DNA of 64,000 bases from Fen-1254 sp963769605 (GTDB lineage: Bacteria > Bacteroidota > Ignavibacteria > UBA10030). Shown piece after piece: positions 9,629 to 19,902 of this stretch; within the stretch, counting starts at the first letter, position 1; each line of letters opens with the position of its first letter. The translations under genes and the position numbers were made by a program. Location: NCBI GenBank assembly GCA_963769605.1, contig CAVYML010000009.1:682001-746000 (forward strand), in the 5' to 3' direction. The notes beneath the pieces were generated by a model. The model worked only from the letters and a program-made list of their open reading frames with translations. It was not told the DNA's origin and searched no databases.

Positions 9629-11516
9629 ATGCATCCTTTTCTAAAATTTGCCCTGCCGGTGATCGGTCTTTCTCTGGCATCTCCAAATCTCTTCTTTGCG
9701 CAGGAACGCGACCGCAGTAAAATTCAGGATCAATATAAATGGAATCTTGCCGACCTGTATCCTACGGACGATGCATGGAAGCAGGCAAAAGAAAAATTCA
9801 CCGCCGATTTTCCCTCTTTAAAACAATATGCAGGAACTCTCGGCTCTTCTGCACGGCAGCTCCTCGGCTGCATGGAACTCGGATCACGCTTAGCGAAAGA
9901 ATACGCCCGGCTAAGTACGTATGCCGGCCTGAGTGCGGATCAAGATACCCGCGCATCGCAGTACCCTAGGCATGCAACAGGAAATCGGTCAGATTGGAAC
10001 AAGCTTCGGAGCTGCGGCTTCATTTATAGAACCGGAAATATTGAAGATCGACTCTGCTAAAATCCGGCAATTCCTGCAGGAAGAGAAGAAGCTGCAAATC
10101 TACAAGCATTACTTAGACGACCTTCTCCGCCGCAAAGCACATACAGGAACCGAAGGAGAAGAAAAAATAATCGCCGACGCGGGGATTATGGCCTCTTCAG
10201 CAGGTAACATTTACAGCATTTTCTCAAACGCGGATTTTCCCTATCCCACGATTACGCTGGGCAGCGGTGATACCGTGAAGCTCGACCAAGCCGGCTACAG
10301 CCTGTACCGGGCGTCAACGAACCGCGAAGACCGGAAAAAAATATTCGAAACTTTTTTTTCAAAGTTGAATGAATTCCGGCGGACATTCGGTACGGAACTT
10401 AACGCCGAAATCTGTCAGGATATGTTCTATAAGAATGCACGAAAATATTCTTCGTGCCTCGAAAGCTCCTTAGATGCGAACAATGTTCCGGTGCAGGTGT
10501 ATCACAGTCTTATCGAGAACGTGGATAAGAATCTCGCAACATTTCATCGATACCTAAAATTAAGAAAACGCATTCTCGGGGTGGATCAGCTCCATTACTA
10601 CGATCTCTACGCTCCTCTCTTAAAAGACGTCGATCTTAAATATACCGTCGAAGAATCGCAGCAGCACGTACTTGCCGCTTTGCAGCCGCTCGGAGACGAT
10701 TATGTATCCGTCATTAAGAAAGCATTCCAGGATCGCTGGATCGATGTGTACCCGATCGAAGGGAAGCGCTCGGGTGCATATTCTCAGGGTGCGGCGTACG
10801 ATGTTCATCCGTACATCCTGCTCAATTACAACGGCAAATACGACGATATGAGTACAATGGCGCACGAACTCGGTCATTCGATGCAAAGCTATCTCTCGAA
10901 CAAAACACAGCCGTACCCGACATCCGATTACCCGATCTTTGTCGCAGAGGTTGCATCCACATTCAACGAAGCGCTCCTGATCGATTATATGCTGAAAAAT
11001 ATCAAAGACGATGCGGCGCGGCTTTCCTTGCTCGGCAGCTATCTGGAAGGAATCAAAGGCACGGTTTTCCGTCAAACTCAATTTGCAGAATTCGAATTGA
11101 AAATTCATGAAATGGCGGAAAAAGGAGAACCGTTAACCGGAGATGTTCTGAATAAGGAATATCTCGAGATCACACGAAAGTACTACGGCCATGATCAGGG
11201 TACATGTATCGTAGACGATGAAATCAAGGCGGAATGGATGTTCATACCGCATTTTTATTATAATTACTATGTGTTCCAGTATGCGACATCGTTTACAGCT
11301 TCATCGGCGTTGTCCGAATTGACGCTGGCCGGCGATAAAGCTTCGACAAAAAAGTACATCGAATTCCTCTCCGCCGGCGGATCCGATTATCCGATTGAAC
11401 TGCTGAAAAATGCCGGAGTCGATATGACGACATCCGAACCGTTCAATCTAACGATGAAAAAAATGAACCGCGTCATGGATGAGATGGAAAAAATTCTCAC
11501 AAAGATGGGAAAATAA
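9629..11516 (+). CDS. pepF: Oligoendopeptidase F (M3 peptidase), single-base frameshift
   Basis: Two overlapping frames together encode a complete M3 metallopeptidase. The first carries a signal-like N-terminus (MHPFLKFALPVIGLSLAS) and the PepF lobe up to DQDTRASQY; the second continues with LGMQQEIGQ, SFIEPEIL and the zinc site MAHELGHSMQ, with the third ligand region VAEVASTFNEALL. The break lies in a CCC run at 9964-9966; with one C fewer the frame reads TAC-CTA-GGC-ATG and gives about 628 aa, the family size. The signal peptide would place this usually cytosolic peptidase outside the membrane. ATG 9629 has AAAGG at 7 nt; ATG 9602 is an alternative. MITE-like repeats flank the gene on both sides. 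Confidence 0.88.
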
Positions 11517-11549
11517 AAACAGCACCTTTTAAACAAATAGACGTGATTA

Positions 11550-11661
11550 TTCAGCGTGATATTTAAAAGATTAAAAATCCCTCTCTCTATCAGAGAATCC
11601 CCCTTTTGTTTAAAAGGGGGATTGATAGCTGAAAAAATCAATTGGGCTAAATTACGCTGAG
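11550..11661. repeat. MITE-like repeat, copy downstream of pepF
   Basis: It begins TCAGCGTGATATT and ends ATTACGCTGAG, with better-preserved inverted ends than the copy at 9441-9566. The same CCCCCTTTTG/AAAAGGGGG hairpin lies inside. The orientation is the same as the upstream copy, so pepF sits between direct repeats. Confidence 0.75.
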
Positions 11662-11686
11662 CAATTACAAGTAGAATTACGAAGCG

Positions 11687-12349
11687 ATGTTTATCGGTCA
11701 TACAGCAGCAGCATTTGCCGCAAAAAAAGCCGCCCCTAAAATTCGGCTGGGCACGCTGCTGCTTGCGGCGCAATTTGCCGATCTTATTTTTCCCATCTTT
11801 ATTCTCCTGGGTGCGGAACACCTCATGCCCGCCCCCGGCATTACGGCATTTACGCCGTACGACTTTTATGACTATCCGATTTCCCATAGTCTTGCTGCCA
11901 ATATTGTGTGGGCATCCATTTTTGCGAGCATTTATTTTTTTAAGCGCCGGGAATGGAAGGGTGCAGTCATTCTTGCATGCACTGTGCTGAGTCATTGGCT
12001 GCTGGATTTTATTTCGCATCGTCCGGATATGCCGATTGCACCGGGACTGAATTGGTATGCGGGTCTGGGATTGTGGAATTCCGTTGTATGGACGGTTATA
12101 ATTGAATCGAGTATGTTTGCACTTGGTGTGTATTTATATCTTCGCACCACAACCGCTGTTGATCGAACAGGATCAATTGCATTATGGTCGTTTATCGGGC
12201 TCCAGGTCCTGCTGTATATCGGCGACATCGTAAGCAAAACACCTGTCGACGGGCACACAATGGCATTGTTTTCTCTCATGCAATGGCTGATTGTACCATG
12301 GGGTTATTGGATCGACCGGCACAGAAAGGATGTAGTCTCGCCCGCATAA
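11687..12349 (+). CDS. DUF457/YdjM-like integral membrane protein
   Basis: A 220-aa polytopic protein. MFIGHTAAAFAAKK at the start, DLIFPIFILLG, ISHSLAANIVWASI and VLSHWLLDFISHRPDMP contain the conserved His/Asp motifs of the DUF457 (YdjM, metal-dependent hydrolase-like) membrane family. Five to six hydrophobic helices are visible. Family members are often described as inner-membrane metal-dependent hydrolases, but activity is proven for few; the substrate is unknown here. The gene starts 25 bases after the MITE-like repeat and is followed by a degenerate 7-bp tandem tract, so it appears monocistronic. Confidence 0.75.
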   Translation: MFIGHTAAAFAAKKAAPKIRLGTLLLAAQFADLIFPIFILLGAEHLMPAPGITAFTPYDFYDYPISHSLAANIVWASIFASIYFFKRREWKGAVILACTVLSHWLLDFISHRPDMPIAPGLNWYAGLGLWNSVVWTVIIESSMFALGVYLYLRTTTAVDRTGSIALWSFIGLQVLLYIGDIVSKTPVDGHTMALFSLMQWLIVPWGYWIDRHRKDVVSPA

Positions 12350-12390
12350 ATATCTGATTTTCAAGAAAATTATTCTTTCAACTCTTCTTC

Positions 12391-12462
12391 CCTCATCTTT
12401 CACAATCCATCCTTCACTATTTATCCTTCATCCTTCACCATTAACCATTAACCATTAACCAT
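12391..12462. repeat. Degenerate ~7-bp tandem repeat tract
   Basis: The tract consists of drifting units such as TCCTTCA, CACCATT and AACCATT, ending in three consecutive AACCATT copies. Similar tracts of related composition occur at 5801-5848, 13541-13602, 20486-20508, 38602-38715 and 45186-45231, always between genes. Confidence 0.75.
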
Positions 12463-12543
12463 GAAGCAAGGGAACTTCTCCGGCCTTATAAAAGTTAAAA
12501 AATAGCAGGTCGCCGGTAATCGTCATTAAAATTAGGAGAAGCC

Positions 12544-13524
12544 ATGGGTCGGTTGAAGAGATATCTATTCGTTGCAGCAGCGGTCATCGTCCTTTTTGTT
12601 ATTTCCGGATTATCCTATTTCTTTTTTAGGTTTCCGGATATAGATTCGGCTCCATCATTGAGCATCGAAAAAACCCCGCAGAGATTAGAGCGCGGCCGGT
12701 ATCTCGCTTCAAACGTCTCCGGATGCATCGATTGTCATTCGACAAGAAATTGGAAATATTATGCAGGCCCGATCACGAAAGGCACGGAAGGTAAAGGAGG
12801 CGAGCTATTCGATGAGAGCATCGGAATACCAGGCGCCTTATACTCGGCCAACATTACGCCTGCAGGCATCGGATCGCTTACAGACGGCGAATTATTTCGT
12901 GCGATAACATCGGGAGTCACAAAAGATGGAAGGGTTCTTTTCCCCCTCATGCCATATTCCCGCTATAACAATATGACTGATGAGGATATCTATTCTATCA
13001 TAGCATACATTCGCACATTTCCGGCTGTGGAAAATAATGTTGCGCCCTCTCATGTTAATTTTCCTGTGAATTATATCATCAGAACTGTGCCTTCACCGCA
13101 CCGAACGCAGCCTGAACCGAATCAAAATGATCCCTATGAATACGGCAAGTACTTGGTCAATGCTGCTGCCTGTGCAGATTGCCATACGCCTCAATCGAAC
13201 GGTAAACCGATTCAGGGAAAGGAATTTGCAGGGGGAATGGAATTCAACATGCCGCAGGGATTGATTCGCTCAGCCAATATAACTCCGGACGAAGAAACCG
13301 GAATCGGGAACTGGTCGAAGGAAGCATTCATTGCTCGCTTTAAAAGCTTTGCAGCACCTGGTGCAGCACAACTTTCTTCGGATACGATGAAATCTCAAAC
13401 CATTATGCCCTGGATTTTCTTTTCAGGTATGAAAGAGGAAGATCTCGGAGCCATCTATACATATTTGAGGACCATTCAACCCGTAAAAAATCAGGTTGAA
13501 CATTTCACACCTCCCAATAAATAG
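12544..13524 (+). CDS. Dihaem cytochrome c, membrane-anchored
   Basis: A 326-aa protein with one N-terminal hydrophobic helix (about residues 7-29), likely an uncleaved anchor or signal, followed by two class I cytochrome c domains. Haem sites are CIDCH near residue 61 and CADCH near residue 213; each is followed by GPITKG or NGKPI-type loops and a later Met-containing segment (LFPLMPYS; TIMPWIFF) that could supply the axial Met. The layout resembles cytochrome subunits of alcohol/sorbose dehydrogenases and other periplasmic electron carriers. No dehydrogenase gene is adjacent, so the partner is unknown. An AGGAGAAG ribosome site precedes the ATG. Confidence 0.88.
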   Translation: MGRLKRYLFVAAAVIVLFVISGLSYFFFRFPDIDSAPSLSIEKTPQRLERGRYLASNVSGCIDCHSTRNWKYYAGPITKGTEGKGGELFDESIGIPGALYSANITPAGIGSLTDGELFRAITSGVTKDGRVLFPLMPYSRYNNMTDEDIYSIIAYIRTFPAVENNVAPSHVNFPVNYIIRTVPSPHRTQPEPNQNDPYEYGKYLVNAAACADCHTPQSNGKPIQGKEFAGGMEFNMPQGLIRSANITPDEETGIGNWSKEAFIARFKSFAAPGAAQLSSDTMKSQTIMPWIFFSGMKEEDLGAIYTYLRTIQPVKNQVEHFTPPNK

Positions 13525-13540
13525 AAACAAGGAAATCATT

Positions 13541-13602
13541 AGCCATTTACAACTGACAACTGAAAACCGACAACCGACAACTGACCCTTTATCATTCACT
13601 AT
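13541..13602. repeat. Degenerate ~7-bp tandem repeat tract
   Basis: Units resemble ACAACTG and CCGACAA (for example CTGACAACTGAAAACCGAC). The tract fills the gap between the convergent cytochrome and hybrid kinase genes. No clear terminator hairpin was seen there. Confidence 0.7.
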
Positions 13603-16600
13603 CTTTTCAAAACCTCCCCCAGTAGAGCGATTATTTCATCCGGTCTATACGGCTTCTGGAGAAAACCGTCGACGCCTGCTTTAATCAATTCGCCTTTAAG
13701 CGTGGAATCGAAGAATCCGCTTGCAATAATAACCTTTACTTCCGGATTCATCGCTCTTAGTCTTTGAAATTCTTCATTCCCCGGCATTCCCGGCAATCCT
13801 AAATCGGTAATGACAGCGGCTATTTTTTTCCGGTTTCGTTCATAGAGATTGATCGCTTCCCGTCCGTCCGCTGCCTTGAGCACCGAATATCCATTCATTT
13901 CAAGCGTAGCGCACAGCACTTCCAAAAGCATTTCTTCATCTTCCACTATAAGGATCGTTCCATGCCCGTGAATATTTTCCGTCTTGATCGATTCCGTATG
14001 TGCCATTGTTGTCGTTGTAAGCTTATGAAGAGGCAAGTAGATCCGGAAAATCGTCCCCCTGTTGGCTTCACTCTCGACCTCGATAAAGCCCCTATGCGAT
14101 TGGACAATTCCATATACAACAGCAAGTCCCAGCCCTGTTCCTTTTCCTTTCTCCTTCGTCGTAAAGAACGGATCAAAAATTCTGGAGCGCGTTTCTTCAT
14201 CCATTCCTATGCCGGTATCTTCAACGCTTAAACATATATATTCTTCCTGTTCCGATTTTGGGAATCGCTCATTCATTATTTCCTGTCCCGCCTTACAGGC
14301 TCCTATGGTAATGGTACCGCCCTGCGGCATAGCGTCGCGCGCATTGACACAGAGATTCAGGAGAACCTGATGCAATTGCGAATGATCGGCATAGAGCGGC
14401 GGCAAGCCGGGCTCAAGCCGTTCACTGAAAAGGACGGTTTTCGGAAATGTCTGTTCGAGCATTGAAAAAAGTTCGCGGACGAGTTCATAGATGCTGACCG
14501 ATTCAAATTCCACCCCCGTTTTCCGGGCAAAAGTAAGAATCTGACGCACTAAGGATGTTCCCCGTTCGACAGCATGCGTAATGGCCTGCACATACTCGCT
14601 GAATTTTTCCGGATCCGATTTTCTTCTCTCCAAGAGCGCCGAATATCCCAGAATAATATTGAGAATGTTGTTGAAATCGTGCGCAATACCGCCGGCCAGA
14701 GTGCCGATACTTACCATCTTCTGCGATTGGAGCAGTTCCTGCTGCAGTTTTTTTTGTTCAGTGATATCGGTCGCTGTGCCGACGCAGGCAATTGGTTCTC
14801 CCTTTTCATTTCGTACGACTGAAGTGGAAAGAAACATAGGCAGAATCGTTCCATTTTTTTTCCTGGTCAGCACTTCCCCCTGCCATCCGCCGGCTACCGT
14901 GGCATCCATAATGTCTTGATCATTAGCATTTATAATAATGTCGAGATCGCTTATGGATTTACCAAGAAGCTCTTTTTCCGAAAAATCGTACGTTTCTTGA
15001 AATGCCTGATTCGAAAAGAGAATCTTGCTATGCAGGTCGGTAATAGTGACGCACTCGCTGATACTTTTAACCGTATGACTGAGAAGATTCAGCGATTCTT
15101 CTATTTGCTTGCGCGATGTAATATCCGTCAGGACGCCGCGGAATCCTACGGGACGGTCGTCTTCGCGCATGGGTTTAATTGAGCTTCGTATCCAGCGAGA
15201 CTCGCCTGATTTTATTTTTATGCGGTATTCCAAGGGTTCCAAATGTCCCGACAATGCTTTCTTGAATTGCTCCTGGATGTTTTGTAAAAATTCCGGATAA
15301 ATAAACTCCTCGATGGAACGTCCGATTATTTCTTCTACAGGGTAGCCGCTCAGCATTTCAGCCGTCGGGCTGATGTACGTAAAAATTCCTTCCATATCGG
15401 TCGAGAAAATGACCTCGTTAATCTGTTCCACCAGATCACGGTATTTGATTTCAGAAAGGCGCAGCGCTTCTTCGGCTTTTTTCCGGTCTGTAATATGACG
15501 CGTGATGGAAATGATATGAGGTACGCCGTTGAATTGAATAAGAGAAGCGGACATGAGACCGTTGAGAATTGTGCCGTCCTTTGCACGGAACAAAGCTTCC
15601 AAATTCTCCACTTTCCCGTGCTCTTGCAATCCCGCTACTAATTTTTCCCTGTCCTCCGAATGTACCCATATATTCAGTTCAAGGGAGGTTTTTCCGATAC
15701 AATCTGCTTCAGAATAACCGACAATACGTGTAAAGCCCTGATTAATGGAAATATACATTCCGTCTTCCAGCCGGTTGATATTGATCGAATCCGGACTTGT
15801 AATAAAAGCAACTCTAAATTTCTCCTCGCTCTGCCTGAGCAAAATTTCAGCCCGCTTCCGTTCGGTGATATCGCGCGAGGCGCCCACAATTTCTATTTGT
15901 CCGTCCGCTTTGCGGAGATATGTCGTTGTCGTTTCGGTATTGACGACGGATCCGTCCTTGCACGGCTGATCAACTTCATCCCTGTAGGAGAGAGACGGCA
16001 GGCCGCTCCGTTGAAACTCGGCCATTCTCTCCGAAAGCAATCTCTTGACTTTATGTGCAGATTCCGGGGTCAACACATCGTTCAACGACTGCGCCATCAC
16101 TTCTTCGGGCGTATACCCCCGGAGCTTTTGAACCGAAGGGCTGACGTATGTGATTTTTCTCAAGGCTGGATTTAAAATCCAAATGACATCTGCCGCATTT
16201 TCCGAAAGAAGCCGGAATCGCATTTCACTTTCACGCAATGCCTCTTCCATTTTTTTACGCTCGGTGATGTCGATCATGATAAGATAACCGGCTATTATTT
16301 CTTCTTTATCATTATAAATGGGCACTCCGTTGACCAATTCCCAGCGAATCGTTCCATCCTTTCTTACAATCATTCGTTCTTCATGCTTTATCTCATGGCC
16401 TGTAAGCGCGCGAGCAAGCGGAATGTCCTTCATCGATTCAAGATTTCCATCTGCAGTATGATTTTTAAAAGATAAATCGGTATTCATCAACGGCTTGCCG
16501 ATAACCGACAACTCATCTTTTAAATCCAGATATTCTATGCATGCTGGGTTGGCAATCCGAATAATCATATCCGGCATACTTACGAGCACCATCGGAATTG

Positions 16601-18017
16601 GGGACTGCTCAAAGGTCTGTTCCAGCAGGATCTTCGTCTTTGTCAATTCTTCCTCAGCTTCTTTTCGCTTGGTGACATCGTTTGCCAGTACGAGCCGTGC
16701 GGATTTTCCTTCGAACTCGAGATCATGTGTCGTAATTTCTACGTAGATAATTGTTCCATCCTTTTTCCTGTGTCTCCATACTCCCGGTTCACGCAGTCGA
16801 CCTTCTCCTTTTTTCACATTCTCAAGAAACACCACGACATCCTCTTCAGGACGAATGTCTCTAAGCGTCATAGAAAGAAATTCTTCTTTTGTATATCCGT
16901 AGTGCAGCACAGCGGCGTCGTTGACGGCAAGGAAAGCAAGTGTGTGCCGATCCATGACCCAGAGAGAAAACGGATTATTGAGAAATAAGAGACGATAATT
17001 TTCTTCACTTTTTCGAAGAGCATCGACCATCTCCTGCCGTTCACTAATGTCCCTGAGCACGATAAGCGTATTGAGTTCGTTGTTTACAAAATAAGCCGAG
17101 ATCTGTATGTCTACGTCGAATTCGGAACCGTCTTTTCTCAGAGCGCGTGTAACGTAGGCGCTCGGCGTTTCTGCTCTATTTGCTTTGGATTGAATAGCAC
17201 GTGCAACGGTATCCCGCTGCGAAGGGATAAAAAGATTAAGAAGAGGACTTTCCAGCAGTTCCTTTTCACTGCTGTATCCGAACATTTTGATATAGGCCGG
17301 GTTGACAATAACCTGAACGCCGTTTTTCGAAACGCCTATGGCGTCGTGTGAACTTTCGAAAATAGACCTGAACTTGGTCTCACTTGCTTTTAAGATTGTA
17401 TCTGCCTGTTTGCGTTCGGAGATATCCCGTACCAGCGCCCACATGCCCTGATTCTTGCCCTCTTCATCCTTAACCAGAAACACGCGAAGTTCCACAGGAA
17501 CAATGACCCCGTCCTTTCTCCAATATTCCTTTTCATAAACATCGGAATATCCTTTTGAACGTACCTGTTCCTCAATGATACTCTTTTCAAATTTGTGCCA
17601 GCGTGCAGGAGTTATATCTATATAGGTGAAATGGAGCAGCTCTTCTCCCGTATATCCGGTAATCTGCTGATATGCTTCGTTGGAATCTTTGATCACTCCA
17701 TTCATATCGACAAAAACATATCCATCCCGCAAACTTTCATGGAGTGTCCGGTACTTTTCTTCGCTCTTTTTCAGCAGTTCTTCGGTTTTAGTTATTCGGT
17801 AAACATGCCGTGTGATCAAAGCATACAGCAGCAATGAAGTTAAAGCGACGTAAACAAATCCCTTCAAGACGGCAATTTCCTCGATGAGGATGGGATTATG
17901 AGTGATCGCAGCAAGAAAGGTATCGGAGAAATAGATCCATAGCCCGCCGGCAAGTGCATACATGCCGACGATTTTTAAGATAGGCCAACGGCGAAAACTG
18001 CGATTTGAGGATTCCAT
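13599..18017 (-). CDS. Hybrid sensor histidine kinase with about eight PAS domains and a receiver
   Basis: This 1472-aa protein starts with two membrane helices (about residues 10-65) and few periplasmic residues. About eight consecutive PAS/PAC modules follow, recognisable by repeated SEEKYR/SEIKYRDL starts and DITERK ends. The HisKA box is GTLAGGIAHDFNNILNIILG. The HATPase domain has LLNLCVNARDAM, EDTGIGMD and GTGLGLAVVYG. The C-terminal receiver (last ~120 residues) has EDEE, the phosphoacceptor Asp in VITDLGLPGMPG and the Lys in FLQKPY. All kinase and receiver residues are present. Such chains usually integrate redox, light or small-molecule cues; none is identifiable here. The gene is monocistronic and transcribed away from the dehydrogenase promoter region. 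Confidence 0.95.
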   Translation of the reverse strand: MESSNRSFRRWPILKIVGMYALAGGLWIYFSDTFLAAITHNPILIEEIAVLKGFVYVALTSLLLYALITRHVYRITKTEELLKKSEEKYRTLHESLRDGYVFVDMNGVIKDSNEAYQQITGYTGEELLHFTYIDITPARWHKFEKSIIEEQVRSKGYSDVYEKEYWRKDGVIVPVELRVFLVKDEEGKNQGMWALVRDISERKQADTILKASETKFRSIFESSHDAIGVSKNGVQVIVNPAYIKMFGYSSEKELLESPLLNLFIPSQRDTVARAIQSKANRAETPSAYVTRALRKDGSEFDVDIQISAYFVNNELNTLIVLRDISERQEMVDALRKSEENYRLLFLNNPFSLWVMDRHTLAFLAVNDAAVLHYGYTKEEFLSMTLRDIRPEEDVVVFLENVKKGEGRLREPGVWRHRKKDGTIIYVEITTHDLEFEGKSARLVLANDVTKRKEAEEELTKTKILLEQTFEQSPIPMVLVSMPDMIIRIANPACIEYLDLKDELSVIGKPLMNTDLSFKNHTADGNLESMKDIPLARALTGHEIKHEERMIVRKDGTIRWELVNGVPIYNDKEEIIAGYLIMIDITERKKMEEALRESEMRFRLLSENAADVIWILNPALRKITYVSPSVQKLRGYTPEEVMAQSLNDVLTPESAHKVKRLLSERMAEFQRSGLPSLSYRDEVDQPCKDGSVVNTETTTTYLRKADGQIEIVGASRDITERKRAEILLRQSEEKFRVAFITSPDSININRLEDGMYISINQGFTRIVGYSEADCIGKTSLELNIWVHSEDREKLVAGLQEHGKVENLEALFRAKDGTILNGLMSASLIQFNGVPHIISITRHITDRKKAEEALRLSEIKYRDLVEQINEVIFSTDMEGIFTYISPTAEMLSGYPVEEIIGRSIEEFIYPEFLQNIQEQFKKALSGHLEPLEYRIKIKSGESRWIRSSIKPMREDDRPVGFRGVLTDITSRKQIEESLNLLSHTVKSISECVTITDLHSKILFSNQAFQETYDFSEKELLGKSISDLDIIINANDQDIMDATVAGGWQGEVLTRKKNGTILPMFLSTSVVRNEKGEPIACVGTATDITEQKKLQQELLQSQKMVSIGTLAGGIAHDFNNILNIILGYSALLERRKSDPEKFSEYVQAITHAVERGTSLVRQILTFARKTGVEFESVSIYELVRELFSMLEQTFPKTVLFSERLEPGLPPLYADHSQLHQVLLNLCVNARDAMPQGGTITIGACKAGQEIMNERFPKSEQEEYICLSVEDTGIGMDEETRSRIFDPFFTTKEKGKGTGLGLAVVYGIVQSHRGFIEVESEANRGTIFRIYLPLHKLTTTTMAHTESIKTENIHGHGTILIVEDEEMLLEVLCATLEMNGYSVLKAADGREAINLYERNRKKIAAVITDLGLPGMPGNEEFQRLRAMNPEVKVIIASGFFDSTLKGELIKAGVDGFLQKPYRPDEIIALLGEVLKR

Positions 18018-18587
18018 AAGGACGTGCCTTTTTAATCCCGGTTTTTATCGAGATTAAATTTTAGCGGGAAAGCTAAATTATGGAAGAAGATAAATTGCCG
18101 TTCCACGAAAGATGCCTCACATAATTCATGTACAATGTATCATTCTATACTCTCTTGTAACCAATGTAAATGAATTGTTGTTCTTCCGCAATGGCCTGGA
18201 GACATGAATAAAAAGTCGATTTCACTGGAATTCTTGCCTCATTCTGAGACAGATTCGATGCTTCTTTCTTCAATTTATAAGTTTTCATTCTCGTCTATAG
18301 ATAGGTCTTCGGCTTCTTGAGGGGAAGAAAATTTTATCTGCGGCATAAATGCAGGGGAATTTTCTATGTATATTGTGTTTTTTTATCGGCTTTTGTATAG
18401 ATATCAAAAATCACTCCTGGAGGCGCGGTCGGCTTGCCTCTGTGGGGCCTGCCCCTTTATATCTGTGGAAAGAGAATCAAAAAACCGGATAAAAAAAAAG
18501 TCATTGAAAAATTTTTTGACCGATTATTTGTATATTTTATAATGCCGTTGGCAATTGTTATAAGCTTATTATGAGAACCGGTGACGT
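18018..18587. other. Non-coding divergent intergenic region
   Basis: Some 570 bases between the hybrid kinase and the dehydrogenase carry no convincing gene. Apart from the promoter at 18516-18543 I see only A/T-rich sequence with short runs and no member of the repeat families seen elsewhere. Promoter elements for the kinase must lie near the 18018 end but are not clear. Confidence 0.6.
18516..18543 (+). promoter_or_regulatory. Sigma70-type promoter for the dehydrogenase gene
   Basis: TTGACC and TATAAT are separated by 16 bp in an A/T-rich setting, 45 bases before the ATG of the downstream gene. Both hexamers are at or within one base of consensus. Confidence 0.65.
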
Positions 18588-19612
18588 ATGATTGATTCTC
18601 TCCGTATTCCTTACTCTCAACTGACTTCAAAAATTCAATCGGCCCTTGAATCCGCCGGAGTTCCTGCGGACATCGCGCGGATGGAAGCGGAAATAATGAC
18701 GGAGTCCGACCTGATGGGAGTTCCATCACACGGTGTACGCATGCTGCCGGCGCTGATCAAAGGAATTCGGGATGGACGTGCAACGTCTAATCCTAAAATT
18801 ACTGTACTTCGGAATTACAACGCAACTTGCGTAATCGACGGCGATAACGGACCTGGACGTTTTGTTTCTTTGGAAGCAATGAAATACGCCGTGGACAAAG
18901 CAAATAAATTCGGCATCGGAGCATGTCTTTTGACAAATGCAACACATTGGGGACGAGCATTCGCTTATGCTTTCCGTGCTGCGCAAGCGGGAACAATCGG
19001 AATCTGCATGACGAATGCAATTCCTAATATGATTGCTTGGCAATCCCGGCATGCATTGCTCGGTAATAATCCGCTCGGCATCGGAATTCCGCAAAAAGAT
19101 AAAGAACCTATCGTCCTCGATATGGCTATGAGTCAGGCCGCGTATGGCAAAATCGGTACGTATGCACGGGAAGGAAAAGAAATTCCACCCGGCTGGGGCG
19201 TGGATGCAGACGGCGGCCGTCGACAGATGCACGTTCGATATTGAGAGGCGGCAAACTTCTTCCCTTTGGCGAGCACAAGGGATCGGGACTTTCGTTCATG
19301 ATAGAACTCCTGACCGGCGCACTTGCCGGCACGATGCTTTCGCACGAAATCATGCAAAGCGATAGAGGCGCTCTCAATCCCGGCACTTCAAAATTATTTA
19401 TAGCGCTCGACGTCGATGCATTCGGCTCGATAGAACAATTATCAAACAAGACAAGCCAATTCCTTGAATGGATAAAAGAAGCAGAACCTGATATCGAAAT
19501 CATACTTCCAGGCAGCCGGAGCTGGAAAGCGCAAGACGAAAACATGCAAAACGGCATTCCCCTGCATCCGGAAATTGTTGAGGAATTGAAAAAAATCGAT
19601 GTTGTTTTTTAA
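18588..19612 (+). CDS. Ldh2-type malate/L-lactate dehydrogenase, single-base frameshift
   Basis: Two frames encode one Ldh2-family NAD(P)-dependent 2-hydroxyacid dehydrogenase (malate/(S)-lactate/ureidoglycolate group). The first has MPSHGVRML-like SHGVRMLPAL, ATHWGRAFAYA, NNPLGIGIP and VLDMAMSQAAYGKI. The second has GGKLLPFGEHKGSG and the C-terminal cap (LHPEIVEEL). They meet at GGCGGCC, 19212-19218: one missing base there would join DGG to PSTDARSILRGG and give about 341 aa, the usual length. The signature His and the lobes are all present once joined. A clear promoter precedes it. The precise substrate cannot be assigned. Confidence 0.88.
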
Positions 19613-19651
19613 ATGCTTGGTGTGTCATCAATATTCGAGATACTCTTGCAT

Positions 19652-19800
19652 TGTAGCCGCAACGGGTCGTCGCGGAGTCTTCCGACGTCATCGGCTTCGG
19701 CTATAGACGATCACCGCGGCAATTTCCGACGCAACCCTTGTAGCCGCGGCCGGCTTGTTTACCCGCCATCTTTTTGGCGGGTCCCGTGAATATTGTTAAA
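19652..19800. repeat. Dispersed repeat (TGTAGCCGC family), copy 1
   Basis: Blocks TGTAGCCGC, ACGGGTCGTCGCGGA, TCTTCCGACGTCA and the hairpin ACCCGCC-N7-GGCGGGT are seen. The same blocks occur on the opposite strand at 35255-35410. The region is G/C-rich and non-coding and could form several hairpins. Confidence 0.7.
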
Positions 19801-19902
19801 TATTATCGGGAGGTCGTCGTGGAAGAATGTTCACAATAAGAATCAAGCTGCCGCCTGAATAGCCGTGCAACCAACTTCGTTCGATAATATAAGGAGCAAC
19901 CC

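Noticed and set aside
10620..11108. 162-aa minus-strand reading frame inside pepF
   Set aside because: Antisense to conserved M3 peptidase sequence including the HELGH site; no independent support.
15350..15669. Extra short minus-strand frames within the hybrid kinase
   Set aside because: Shadows of the PAS-encoding sequence in other frames.
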